64,000 bases of DNA from Chelonoidis abingdonii (lineage: Eukaryota; Chordata; Testudines; Testudinidae), in NCBI RefSeq assembly GCF_003597395.2, contig NC_133774.1, forward strand, positions 42,616,695-42,680,694, written 5' to 3'. Below are positions 46,201 to 58,072 of this stretch, piece by piece. Below the pieces are notes generated by a model. The model saw nothing but the letters and a program-made list of their open reading frames with translations. It did no database searches and had not been told where the DNA came from. The stretch's first letter is position 1, and every line of letters starts with the position of its first letter. The position numbers and the translations under genes were made by a program.

Positions 46201-49200
46201 TCCTCCTATTATATTCCAGTGAGGGTTTATGCATGCATTACCATGCACCTGGAGTTGGAGAATTTGAAAGTAATGTCTGTTGATCTGCACATGTGCCCTG
46301 ACACACCTGATGGTTTTATCCGAGGTGACAAAAGGTGGGATGGATCAACCGCATCTCTAGTTCCTTCTCACTGCCACATGATCCAGGTCAGAACTTTCAG
46401 CGTCCTTGTCTCTGACACACCTTTAAAAACGTTGATTTTTTTAGAATTTTATAGTACTTTCTAGCTGTTTTATCGTAGTTGTCATAATTTTACTGATTAG
46501 GATAGATAGATCAGGGGGTTGTTTCTCTACACATACACACCCTGTTCCCATGTGAGGGTACCGGACTTTGCCCAGGACCCTGGGCTTCAAACTCTGTGCC
46601 TCCTGCCCACATACTTTCTCAGAGAGTGACGAACATCAACACTGCCTCTACTGCTTGGGGGAAGCCCACATTGCATCCAGGTGCAGTATCTGAGAGTTCG
46701 TCCCCAGCCATACCCAAGAAGGCTGGGCTCACTGCCTCTGGAAGCACCTTATGGAAGTCACCATGATGCCCACTTGAACCCAGGCCAGGGGATCTCCCTG
46801 TATATCAACCTGAAACTCTGAGGAGTGTGCCTCCTGCTTCTGAAACTGAATCTGGACCCCATGCCGGGGCCTACTTGGGAGGTAAGGAAGGAAGCATACC
46901 CATAAGTATGGGAATAAGTCTTCCTCAAAAATGAAGAAAGCAGGTGCTCATTTCATGAGTTCAAGCTATGAAGATGGAGCGCGCACTAAACCACAGACAC
47001 GACAAGAAGTTCCATAAGAAATGGGATTCAGCAGTCTCACCTGCTGGACCAGTTACCATCAACATGCGGGATCCACCTGTTCCAGCGAAGTCCGTGGCAC
47101 CACCATCGGTTCCAAGTAAAGAGAAGGTACCAATAAGACCAGAGAGATCAGAAGTGGTGCTTAAGACGCAGGACATCTTCGCCTTAACAGAACTGGGATC
47201 ACCGCGTTTGTTGGAACTCACTGTCTCTAGGGAGACTATTTCTCCCCGTCATGATATGCCACCATTGCGAGACCCCTCGCCTTCTGCTCTGAAGGTCTAC
47301 ACACTGCCATCAGCTCTGATGGTACCGCCAATGGAACCGAAGTCCACCTTCTCATTCTCTGATGAGTCAGATGCTGGAGACAGGGAGAGGGACCATCGAT
47401 ATCGTACCAACTGTATGTGTATTCACGAAGGCCATCCTGATCTTGGCAACACACTCCACTCCAACCACCACGGAGCCACTGGTTCCCCATGCCCTGGGGA
47501 CCACCTCAACACCTTCAGATGCAGCTTACTGGCTTTATTGGGGGTCCTGGTTCCAACACTCCCCTGAAAGGGAGCCTTCACCTGCCTCCCCAGTGAAGGC
47601 CCCTTGTAAGAGGCGTTTGAATTCATTTTTTGAGGAGAAACCCCTCAGCTCAGCTCTGATGGTGCTACCTCTTCCAGTCCACCACCTATCCTGGATCCCT
47701 CCCCAGGGACCACTCCCATGACAGCACCCTCACCCAAGAGGTGAACTCCTTATTGCAATGGGGAGCAGTAGAACACGTTCCCCTGGAATATCAAGGGACG
47801 AGGTTCTATTCAACTTACTTCCTGATACCCAAGAAGAAAAGCAGATGCAGACCAATCCCGGACCTCTGTCAGCTCAACTGCTTCATTCACAAGCCCAAGT
47901 TTCATATGGTGACGCTTGCAGTGATCATCCCATTCCTAGAAAGAGTCATGTGTCCTGGTACAATATTTCCATATCTTGACAACAGGTTCCTAGCCACATG
48001 GTCCAGACATGAAGCCCAAGTTTCCAGCCTCCGTGTTACTTGGCCTTCTTTCATCCCTCAGGGTCAGTATCAATGACGAAAAATTGACCTTGGACCCTAC
48101 AAAATCCCTGGACTTTAAAGGAGCCAACATAAGCTCAGTCACAGCATGGACCTACCTACAAGGGACAGGTTCCAGACACTGCAAGAACTTGTAACTCATA
48201 TAATTAACAATCCTTATATCCCAGGCCAGACTAGCCTGTCACTCCTTGGCAGGGCTGGCTCTAGGCCCCAGCGCGCCAAGCGCGTCCTTGGGGCAGCATG
48301 CCACAGGGGGCGCTCTGCCTGTTGCGGGAGGGTGGCAGGCGGCTCCGGTGGACCTCCCGCAGGCATCCCTGCCAAGGGTCTGCTGTTCCTACGGCTCCGG
48401 TGAAGCATGCCTGCGGGAGGTCCACTGGAGCCGTGGGACCGGCGAGTGGCTGAGCATCCCCTGCAGTGTGTCGCCGTGCTTGGGGTGGTGAAATGGCTAG
48501 AGCCAGCCCTGCTCCTTGGCCACATGGCTTCGTGTTCACACATTGCCACATTTGCTCAACTCCACCTTCACTACCTCTGGATGTGGCTCCAGACTGTTTA
48601 CTCCTCAAAATATCAATCCATGGACCTCATGCTTAAAGTCCCGCCGGCGTATTCTCATCCATCAAGTGGTGGACAGATCCACCTCATGTCTGCATAGAGG
48701 TTCCCTTCCTCTCCTCCCCCCTGGACAAGATGATTATCTCCAATGCATCCCTTGTAGGTTGGGGAGTGCACATGGATGATCACATGACATAGGGAACGTG
48801 GACTTCTCAGAAAGCCAGGATGCACATCAACATCTTCAAATGCCGAGCTGTAATGAAAGCATGTCAAGCCTTTCTCCTGTTCATCTGTTCTCATCACATT
48901 CTTATCATGTCAAACAATACCACAATTGTTTTCTACATCGATAAACAGGGAGGCACGAGGTCTATGTGCAGAAGCAGTCAATCTCTGGAATTGATGAATC
49001 ACCCACCAGATCCTCTTGTACACAGCCTGTCTCCCAGGGACACAGAACATGATTCCAGACATGCTCAGCGGGCAGTTTGCGATCGACCGCAAGTGGGAAG
49101 GCCATGACTCCATAGTTCATGACATCTTCAACCAATGGGAGATGCCAATCAGAAATCTCTTCACCTCCCACATAAACAACAAATACAACATATGTTGCTT

Positions 49201-49375
49201 CAGGGGAGGTTTCAGCCACCACTCTCCTGGTCAGACCAAATCAACGATACCTTCCCTTCTATACTGCTCCTACCTCGAGTACTCCACAAGATCAAACAAG
49301 ACTGAGCAACATTCATTCTGATAGCTCCCTGTAAGCCCAGACAATTCTGATATGCTCCTCTCCTTCTATAATCAG
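46201..49375 (+). mobile_element. DIRS retrotransposon, ORF1, RT and RNase H; lacks recombinase
   Basis: About 46200-46520 resembles the DIRS leader. ORF1 follows with a Cys/His-rich stretch near 46590-46690 and an open frame at 46968-47567. RT begins at about 47741 with AVEHVPLEYQGTRFYSTYFL and PKKKSRCRPIPDL; the catalytic box is degenerate (FPYLDNRFLATW, about 47966-48000, usual YLDDWL). Material around 48060-48240 continues RT, is broken by a hAT insertion, and resumes with HMASCSHIATFAQLHLHYLW. RNase H shows NNTTIVFYIDKQGGTRS (about 48912-48962), and a GTQNMIPDMLS block (about 49040) follows. The copy stops near 49375 before any tyrosine recombinase. Stops and frameshifts occur throughout. 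Confidence 0.8.
48250..48511. mobile_element. hAT-like MITE, perfect 15-bp TIR and 8-bp TSD, inside DIRS
   Basis: The termini CAGGGCTGGCTCTAG are exact inverted copies, flanked by CTCCTTGG on both sides (48242-48249 and 48512-48519). The interior is GC-rich with inverted segments built on GACCTCCCGCAGGCAT-like text. Among the youngest-looking insertions in the window. Confidence 0.95.
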
Positions 49376-49394
49376 CCCATATGGGGCTGGTGAA

Positions 49395-50953
49395 ATGGCT
49401 TGCTTTTTTTTAAACTCAACTCCTCAATTTACTAGGGTGAGGGTCTATTAAGCAAAGGGGGGTTAAAGACCTGGCCGTCCTGTATTTTCCCTGATATGGT
49501 ATACTTGAGTGGGGAATGCACAGTCTGAACAATAATCTTTGACCCTCCAATAGATAGATAAAATAATTGGAGATATACCAATCTCCTAGAACTGGAAGGG
49601 ACCTTGAAAAGTCATTGAATCCAGCCCCCTGCCTTCACTAGCAGTACCAATTTTTCCCCAGATCCCTAAGTGGCCCCCTGAAGGATTGAACGCACAACCC
49701 TGGGTTTAGCAGGGCAGTGCTCAAACCACTGAGCTATCTTTCCCACCCCCAAATTCCATATCAATGTAAGACATGCCTTTTCACAGGGGTGAAAGAGTAA
49801 AGCCCTGCTCTGTTTGATCTAGGAGGCTGGAGGCATATGTGATGACTCTGAGCTGGTCGCATTGCCTTTGGTTGAGAGTAGCTCTGATGCTTGTCTCTGA
49901 GGAGGCCAATTGAATCACAAAGGGCAAGGCAGAGTCCGGATAAGCCAGGGCAGGAGCACTAGCTAAACCTTGTTTCAAGGTGGCCATGGCAGTCTGTTGG
50001 TCTGGTCCCCATTCCCAAATCCTATTTTTCTTTAATAATTGGTACAGAGGATTGGCTTTGTCAGAGAACATTTCAATGAACTCTCTGGAGAAATTAAAAG
50101 TTCCCAAGAGAGCTCCTAGGGAGTGCGTGTCAGTGGGAGCAGGTAGCTTTCCTATCGTTTCTACCCTTTGTTGATCAAGAGTCCAGTCATCCTCCCCAAG
50201 GCACACACCCACTTGTTGCTGTACTAACTGAGCCTTTTCTCTATTTACCTTTAATCTGGTTTCCTGCACTATAATCAACACTTCCCTGGTGATTTCCCTG
50301 TTCATTTCCGAAGCAGAGGGGGTGTATTAAAATGTCATCCACATATGAAATGACATGAGAGTGTTGGTTAGGGTGCAAATAGTTCCACATTTTAGTGACG
50401 TGGGCATGACAAATACTAGGGGAAGAATGGAAATGTTTGGGAGTCCGGCTGAAGACATATTGTTGTCCCCTATAGGTAAAGGCAAACTTCTACCAACATG
50501 AAGGATGGAGGGCTTTAGCCATGAAAGCATTAGCCAAAACAGTCACGAGAACCCTTTTGAGCCAGCTGCTATGATTTCATTGTATTTATCTACTACAGGG
50601 GCTGCTGCAGGGGTGGCCGCATTTAATGCATGGAAGTCTATTGTCATTCTGTAAGTGACCTCATCCACCTTAAGGACAGGCCATATTGATGAACTGCAGA
50701 TACTCTGCATAGGCACAAGCATCCCCTGTTCCAAGAGACAGTCTATGGTATTTTTAATGCTCTCCGCTGCTGCAGCTGGGTATTTATATTGCCTTTGAAG
50801 AGGGAGATCTTTTCCCTCAATCAAAACTTCAGCAGCTATTTTTCCACACGCCACCTTATTTTTAGTCCATACACTGGGAAATTCTTGTACCCATGGATCA
50901 CTAACAGAGGTTAGGGTGGCTGTGGGTGCCTTTACAGCAGCACAATGATGCAC
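49395..50953 (-). pseudogene. Endogenous retrovirus pol, RT and start of RNase H
   Basis: On the minus strand an open frame from 50953 to 50543 carries the RT N-terminal fingers and palm start (SSSIWPVLKVDE then YRMTIDFHALN). After frame shifts, 50305-49781 carries the thumb and connection (LGALLGTFNFSREFIEMF, about 50125-50070, and YASSLLDQTEQGF, about 49835-49795). Past a SINE at 49553-49746, the same reading resumes with VHSPLKYTISGKIQDGQ (about 49520-49470) from the RT-RNase H connection. The sequence around the catalytic palm (50.33-50.54 kb) is damaged. It ends where RNase H would proceed; the missing half lies on the plus strand at 37.46 kb. Upstream gag and protease were not found. 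Confidence 0.78.
49553..49746 (-). mobile_element. Cry-type tRNA-derived SINE
   Basis: On the minus strand it opens GATAGCTCAGTGGTTTGAG, has GGTTGTGCGTTCAATCC as B box, and continues to GGCTGGATTCAATGAC and CCCTTCCAGTTCTAGG near the 3' end, then ATTTATCTATC-type simple tail. It is the same family as 35532-35875, with the head facing the retroviral RT. It interrupts the pol relic. Confidence 0.88.
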
Positions 50954-51035
50954 AGCAAAGATCTATGCAGGCCTCCCCCCCCCCCCACACTTCTAACTTC
51001 TATAACATACCATTAGCTAGAGCCACAGTTAGATG

Positions 51036-51415
51036 AAACATTCAGAGAAAAGTTTATGGATGATACCAAGCTGGGAGGAATTGCAAGGGCTTTGAGGCTA
51101 GAATTAAAATTCAAAATGATCTGGACAAACCTGAAAAATGGTCTTAAATAAATAGGATGAAATTCAATAAAGACAAATACAAAGTACTCTGCTTAGGAAG
51201 GAACAATCAGTTGCACATATTAACTGGGAAATGACTGGCTAGGAAGTAGTACTGCAGAAAGGGAACTGGGGGCATAAGTGGATCACAAGCTAAATATGAG
51301 TCAACAATGTAACAATGTTGCAAAAAAAGCAAACAATTCTTGGACATATTAGCAGGAGTGTTGTAAGCAAGACATGAGAAGCAATTCTTGGGAAGAGGGT
51401 TGAGTGAAGAAACTG
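51036..51415 (+). mobile_element. CR1 LINE RT fragment
   Basis: AAGTTTATGGATGATACCAA begins the FADDTKLGG motif (here with Met for Ala). Text including AATCAGTTGCACATATTAAC and GATCACAAGCTAAATATGAG is typical CR1 ORF2. It is 5'- and 3'-truncated. Confidence 0.82.
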
Positions 51416-51457
51416 TGAGGCAGGGAGACGTTTAAAGCAAACAGCCAAGCAGCAAAT

Positions 51458-52614
51458 ACTCCTGAGGGCATTCTGCACCAAAAAATTAAAAACTGTTCAC
51501 ACTATTTTAAAATTCTGCAAGATTTGTCAATAAATAAATGCAGAGGCTCCAGCATGGTACTGGGGAGTACAGGCCACTGGTTGTACGAAGGTGGGCAATC
51601 ACCCTGCAGTTCTCCCTGCCCCCCAGGTCACGGCACCCGATCCTGACATAGGACAAGGCCTGGGCCTACCCCAGAAACACCCTGGGGCCCTGCCCGTCTC
51701 TGCCAGGTGTATTAGGACTGGGCCAGGCAGAAGCAACCAGGCAGGATTCAAGTGTGGATGAGCTCAGTGAGGGGGGGTCCAGGTGTAGGGTTAGAGTAGT
51801 CTTGTGGGAGACTCTCAGTGCAGGCAGCCCAGTGCGGGGGGTCTAGGTGTGTGGGGGATCTAGATGCATAGAGACTTGTTGGGGGGACAATGGAACTCTG
51901 CAAGGGCTTCCAGGTGAAAGTTGCTGGGGCTCAGCAGAGGATCTGGGTGTGGGGATCTCATTAAGGGAGTCGGGGGGGACTGGGGCTTGGTGGAGTGGGG
52001 GTCTGGGTTCAGGGAGTTTGGGGGGGGGTCTGGGCACAGGGGTCCAGAGGCAGGGGATCTGGGTACAAGGGGACTCCAGATGCAAGTGTTGCGATTCAGT
52101 GGGGTGAGGTTTGGAAATGGAGAGATAGCGGGGTTCTGGGTGAGGGTCAGGCTTGGCAGGGGTGTCTGGGTGTGGGAGGGTCCAGATGCACAGGGGTTGG
52201 TGGCTGGGGGAGCAGTTCCATGTACAGTGACCCCGCCCCCCCGCAGCTGAGGAGAGATGGGGGCAGGAAACAGGGGAGGTTTCTGGGGGTTGGTCTGACA
52301 CACCCACTCCTTGCAGGGGAAGAGGAAATGCCATTCTCTCCAGCCTCCAGGGCAGCTGGGACTAGCAACTGATCCCAGCTCAGGGTAGGAGTCACTGGCT
52401 GTGCTGTCCCTAAACCTGCAGTAATTTACCTCTCCGCCAGCTGCTCTGGGTGCCTGAAACAATGTACCGGTGCAGATAGGGAGTGGTGCATAACTGCTCT
52501 TGCAGCTTCCCTTTGCTTCCCTGTCAGAAAGTCAATTTTCTGCAGGGAAGCAAAGATATCTGCCAGGGACATGAATTCTGCACAAGTGCAGTGGCACAGA
52601 ATTTGCCCAGGAGT
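51458..52614. mobile_element. Non-autonomous DNA transposon with ATTCTGCAC ends, copy 2
   Basis: The left end ACTCCTGAGGGCATTCTGCA and the right end, complement of ACTCCTGGGCAAATTCTGTG, form the inverted repeat. The flanks CAGCAAAT and GAGCAAAG match at 6 of 8. Ends match 32344-33194, but most of the inside is a G-rich GGGGTCTGGGTGTGG-type array (about 51760-52200). The long open frames there have no stops only because of composition. Confidence 0.72.
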
Positions 52615-52847
52615 GAGCAAAGGGCAGAGAGAATCACTCAAAAACCACAGACAGTTCTCTGAGTGGTCCCTTCTTTGGCTGCTTCTGCAACTTCTCCTAC
52701 TAGCTGGAATCCCTGACTACTTCCTCACTGTGATTTCTCACACTCACACCCAAGGCAAAATGGCAGGAAGGGATGAGAGAGGCATCACCTGGATCCTACT
52801 GCCCCCATGGTGTGGGGGGGGGGCGGGGGGTCTGGGGCTTGCTAGGG

Positions 52848-53045
52848 TAGTGGTTCTCACGCTTTTGTACTTCTGACCCCTTTCATGTAGCAAGCCTCTG
52901 AGTGTGACCCCCCCTTATAAATTAAAAACACTTTTTAATATATTTAACACCATTATAAATGCTGGATGCAAAGCGGGTCTTAGGGTGAAGGCTGACAGCT
53001 CGTGAGCCCCTTGAGGGGTCCTGACCCCCAGTTTGAGAACCCCTG
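52848..53045. mobile_element. hAT-like MITE, perfect 8-bp TSD
   Basis: TGCTAGGG flanks it (52840-52847 and 53046-53053). The ends are TAGTGGTTCTCA and the complement of CAGGGGTTCTCAAA. It is 198 bp, with a polyA/T-rich centre. Confidence 0.92.
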
Positions 53046-53053
53046 TGCTAGGG

Positions 53054-55425
53054 GAAATGTGGCCCTGGCTGGGCCTTATTTTACCCCCTCCACTCAGTGC
53101 AGCAATCCTGCTTGGGCTGCTGCTTCTACTGGCTTGGGAACCACCATGGGAAGTTGTGTGAGTAATCTACTACTAAAAAATGAAGACTCGTCAAAACAAA
53201 CTAGAAAAATGTGCAGGCTACAACCTATTATCACGTTATCTTAATTTATCTTAATCCCCTGTTATCTTACATTTTGCTTATTTTGACTGAAGACATACAC
53301 AAACTGGAACCTCACCAGTGGTTCCACCAAAGTTTCAGAGTTGAGAGATTCCTTTCTGGTTACATATATTGTAAGACAGCAATCCTTAGTACTGGATGTT
53401 TTTTATAGTTAATTTTTGACTTGTTCCTGAATTCCTAAAGAGTTCTGTAACTGTCCTCACTCATGAAGAGCAACTAGGCTACTAAGAAGTTAAAATTTAT
53501 CTCTTTTTTATCACTAGCACTGAGCAAAATCAACAGCTTATTTTACTAAAAGCTCTCATCCTTTTGAAATGATCTAAATAAAATTCCTGTGACGTAGCAG
53601 CTATTCTGTATATCTGAAGTGAATCTCCACAGAACACTTTCTGCTTGGCATTTTTATAGTTTTTCTAAATAATATTTATCTCCACATCGCCTTCCCAAAG
53701 AAGCAGTATTACTTATTTATTAAAACAAATTCTTACTACACTTTTTAAAATTGTTTTGGACTAGAGAACACACTTACAGTTAAAGAAGAGATGTGCTTCT
53801 AAACTCAATTAAGCCTAGCAATTCTTTCTATTCCTATTTTTATCTTTAATGTTACTTTGTTTTTTTGAGAAATTGGTCATACTAATGAATTATCTTAGTG
53901 ACATTATATATTGTGCACCAGGTTAATGGGACAAAATCCATGTGGGATGGTATTAGAAAATGAATTGTTCACTCCACTAAGATGACAGAGTGTAAAAGCC
54001 ATCCCCTGTGGAAAAAGTTCTCCCAAAAGCAACTATCTTCAAGAAGCACAATATATTCTTCCACTACATCTGACAAATAAATATTGTTTATGGGGTCTTA
54101 GAGTATAATGTACATTTAATGCATATATTCCAGAATCACACTTGAAGTCTAACACGTGGTTTGGACGAATACCAGAAAATTTGGGTGCAAGAAAGAAAAA
54201 GAAAAGAAACCCCCAGAAGAAGGAGAAATCATGCAAGCTAAATTGTCTTCCCTTTTTCTGAAAGGAAGATTTTTCCAGAGCTAAGATTAAGCTCCCTGGA
54301 AGACATATTTGCTTTTTGTGTTATACCAAACCTACAGGGGGGAAATATACTTGTTTGGCTGTAAATCCATATCTTTTATCCTTCATGTGTGACTATGAGC
54401 AGCACTCCCCAGCCTAAAATCTAGGAGAGGGAGCGGGAAAGCACTATTTTTAGTCTGGCAGAAAACTCAAAAATTTGAAGGTTAGCAGAAAGAGCAGGAC
54501 AGAAAATTTGTACTTTATTTTTCACGTTTATTTAATGGCCTAAAATTTTGCTCACAAGTTGGAAGATTTGCGACCTCTGAAACTAATTTGACAACCTATA
54601 GGAAAAGTTCTCCTAGCTCATCACTCTAATATACTGCAGACTTTTTAGAGAAAAACTTTACAAGCTCCAGACTATTTGGCACCAAATGAATAGAAAAATG
54701 CAAATCCTTGGTTTGCTTTACTGAGGGACCTCCATGATAAGTATGTTACACAGGAAACAATTCTCCCGTCCAGAGTTGCTTTGCATCTAGGTTGATTTTC
54801 CAGACAGCAATTTCTAGCAGTCCAGCATGTAATGCGGTAACTCAGGAACACTATGCTAGCTGCCAAGTATCGCTAATACTGGGATACATTACAAATGTTA
54901 AGTAATAACGGATTCATAAGGACCCTCCATCATCACCCTCAGCTGTTTTTCTTTTCATATATGGATAGCCATTGTCATCTTGCACAGATTTATTTATAGT
55001 GTCCTTTGCAGTTTCACTGCTTCCCTCTTTTCTCTATATTGAAGGGATGAGCTTAAGTCTAGAGGATAGCCAATCAATACCCTGAGAGTATCCAAATGTG
55101 TGCCTGCAATTCAACCAGGTAAAAAAAAAAAATGCACCCACAAGATTAGTAGATGCAAATAGTACCAATAAAAAGGAGAGCAGGGTTATTTTAAATTGTA
55201 GGCTACAATCTTTTATTTCATTGATTTCTTTTTGTTTGATAACATTGATTTTATTAAGATTAAAATTGTCATACAATGAGTATTTCAACATGGGTGTGGG
55301 TGAGATGAAAAGAGAAAAATGAGAAGATAGTAAGTAATAGAATTACTTAGCAGTTACACTGCTGATCTGCAGAGTGCAAGAAGTTAGTGCAAGTGCAAAA
55401 TATATCAATGAATTTAGTGTCAGAA
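53054..55425. other. AT-rich intergenic sequence, nothing recognised
   Basis: Short open frames occur without motif support. No exon recognised on either strand. Confidence 0.5.
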
Positions 55426-55429
55426 CATA

Positions 55430-55590
55430 CCTGAAGTAGGTATTGCTTATCCCTATTTAAAGATGGCCAAAGGGAAACCACTGTTAAGGAATTTTCACAA
55501 GGATTCACAGAAAGTCAGTATCAGAGGCAAGAAGGTAACTCAGGAGGCTGGCTCTCTGCCCTAGACCAAGATGCCTCCCAATTATGCATA
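55430..55590 (-). mobile_element. MIR-like SINE fragment
   Basis: GTAGGTATTGCTTATCCCTA followed by an AGATGG...AAGGGAAACC block and a later AACTCAGGAGGCTGGCTCTC resembles an ancient MIR-type SINE in reverse. Highly diverged. Confidence 0.45.
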
Positions 55591-57383
55591 CTGTCAATAC
55601 TATGTCACATACCATTAGATCAAGTTTTCATTTTCTAATAGAACTATACTGAAAATCAAGGTAATTCCCAGATCTACACATTGAATGTCCCATTAACCAA
55701 GCCATCAGGGTAAGTATTTATTTTTACATCATTTAAAAACTTGATGAGATTTCAAGTGGGTTGTGTCCCTTTAAGCCAGTCTTGGTCCTGGCTAGTACAG
55801 GGAGGAGGAACTGTGTAGTCTATCCTCTGCTTCACGAATCCTGTTGACTGGGGCAGAGGATCCTATCCTAGAGGAATGCACACTTTTCTGCTTCTATAAA
55901 CCAAAGGAAATTGCAACCATACTTGCGGCTGGTTTGCACTTACTGTCGATTGCAGCTATCTGCTAGCCAGCTTGATGGACCAGACCTAGCTACATGTCAT
56001 GCCACTTCAGAGATGTGGAGTATGGGCTGTCATATTAGATAGATCTCCTTCTGTTCTGACATCATTTTGAGAATAGAGGAATGATAGGCTTGTAGCATGA
56101 ACAGGGATGATAAAAGAGGTTCCCCGCACCCTTTTTTTCCCCACTATCCACAAATCATCACCGATGCAGCAGAGGAAATGATTGAGCTCTTGTACTTGAA
56201 CAAGGATACGGTCACTCAGGTTTGTTATGTTTAGAGAACCTCAAGTTTGCAGGATGTACAGATGTACAAATCCTTATTTTCTCCATTTGCCATGATAACG
56301 CTAATCTTGTGATTTCAAATCTCAGTCTGATTCCCTGCAGTTAACTCTGAAATGTGACTATGGTTAAACTTAACAGAACACCTAGGTATGGTGACTCCTA
56401 CACCTATCTATTGACCCCTCCTGACAATTACAAACTAATAGCTTACATGCGGTCACTACAGCAAAAATTTGCTCACTATCTAGTGGGTATGCTTATATTT
56501 AGACAGGATCCTGGTGAAAGATCTAAAATACAGAAATTGCAAATCCAACACTTGGACCATGTCCCCAGATCTGATCCTGTGGTGTCCTCAGGTTTGTTGG
56601 TTTTTTTAATCACAATGTAGAAAGTTAAACCAACAAGGAACATCTACTGAATGCAACAATGAAAACATAAAAGACAGGTCAGATAATTAATATAATTGGC
56701 ATATGCAGCTCAAAGAGGTGCCACTAAATTCCTTCTGAAATATGACTTAATTTAGTGACACTGTTTCTGAGCTACCAACCATCTTACCCCTTGGAAGGCT
56801 AAGGCGGCATATATATGGCACTCAAGTTAAGTATACTTGGCTGAGCTCCTGATCCCTCCTCTTCCTCCCTGCTCCACTTTATCAAACAGCTATGTAACCT
56901 CTTACTACCCAGAAAAGTGCCACAATCTGATCTTTCCCTGCCAGTTGCTGATTCTGTCCTACTACCTTCCAGCTTGTGCTATCCAGTGCCTTTCCTCCCA
57001 GCTGCCAGATCTTGACCTCTTCCCACTGAGGAAAAAACCCACCACCCAAGTCATTGATCCCTCCTTCAACCATGCCAGACAAGATTCCCCAGCCCCATGC
57101 ACCCACCAGAAGCCCAACTGACTGTGCCAACCAGTGTCCAGAATGCAATAATGTATCTTGACATTACCTCACTCCTAAGAGTTACAAGGGACAAGCTCAA
57201 GTACTACTACTTTTTTTACACTCGAATTTTTAAAAATAAACACAAATAATTGAGTACCTGATCTTTGGTTCCTCATTGTCCCCCCACTTGCAGCCCATTT
57301 GAAAAAAAAATCTTTATAAGGGAACAGAAGGATTTTTTTTTCAATTTTTTTTAACTTCTTTCTTAAGACACCAGCAATATAAG
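55591..57383. other. Nothing recognised
   Basis: No gene or clear repeat. Confidence 0.5.
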
Positions 57384-57470
57384 CATGGGCATACTGGATA
57401 AGAGCAATGCTTCATCTAGCCCACTACCTTGCCTCTGACAGTGGCCAGTGCTAGATGTTTCATAGGTAAG
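57384..57470 (-). mobile_element. CR1 LINE 3'-tail fragment
   Basis: CATACTGGATAAGAGCAATG, TCATCTAGCCCACTACC and CTGACAGTGGCCAGTGC are reverse CR1 3' UTR text. The rest of a CR1 resumes at 57690, so a later element may split one copy. Confidence 0.65.
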
Positions 57471-57689
57471 GCTACACTTTAGTCACGGGTATTTTTAGTA
57501 AAAGTCATGGCCAGGTCATAGAGAAAAATTCATGGCCCATGACCTGTCCATGACTTATACCCCTGACTAAATCTTGTGGGGGGTCACTGGTGGGGGGGCT
57601 TCCCAGGGGGCTACTGCTGACAGAAGGGCCACTGCTGCTCCATCTGCTGCTCCCATCTGCGGCTGCCACCCATCTGCTACTGCTCTGGC
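57471..57689. repeat. DNA repeat with inverted CATGGCC/GGCCATG core
   Basis: GTCACGGGTATTTTTAGTAA, CATGGCCAGGTCATAG and the inverse ATGGCCCATGACCTGTCC form a hairpin, followed by G-rich and CTGCTGC-rich text. It resembles a turtle DNA repeat. Ends not defined. Confidence 0.5.
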
Positions 57690-58072
57690 TGTCCTCTAAG
57701 GTGCATTACTTTGCATTTACCAGACTTGAATATCATCTGCTTTGGACTTAACTATTGCGAGTAACGTTGTATCGTCTGCAAGCTTTGCCACTTCACTGCT
57801 TTACCTCCCCCTCTTTCCAGATCATTTATGTAATTTATCATTTAGTCCATTGGGAGACCCTGCTATTTACCTCTCTACTGTGAAAAAAAACAACCATTTA
57901 TTCCTCCCCTTTGTTTCCTATTTTTTAACCAGTTACTGATCCATGAAAGGATTTTTCATCTTATCCCATGACAGCTATGCTTGCTTAAGAGTCTTTGGTG
58001 CGGAACCCTGCAAAGGCTTTCTGGAAGTCCAAATACACTATATACAGTGGGTCATCCTTGTACCCATGCTTA
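57690..58072 (-). mobile_element. CR1 LINE RT fragment
   Basis: Reverse CR1 ORF2 text includes TTTGGACTTAACTATTGCG, GTATCGTCTGCAAGCTTTGC and TTTAACCAGTTACTGATCC. Frames are broken. Confidence 0.8.

Noticed and set aside
51843..52462. Long Pro-rich and Gly-rich open frames on both strands
   Set aside because: They coincide with a G-rich array inside a non-autonomous transposon.
53054..57383. Search for ADAMTS6 or other neighbour exons
   Set aside because: No splice-flanked open frame with known motifs was recognised on either strand; the expected neighbour likely lies beyond the window.
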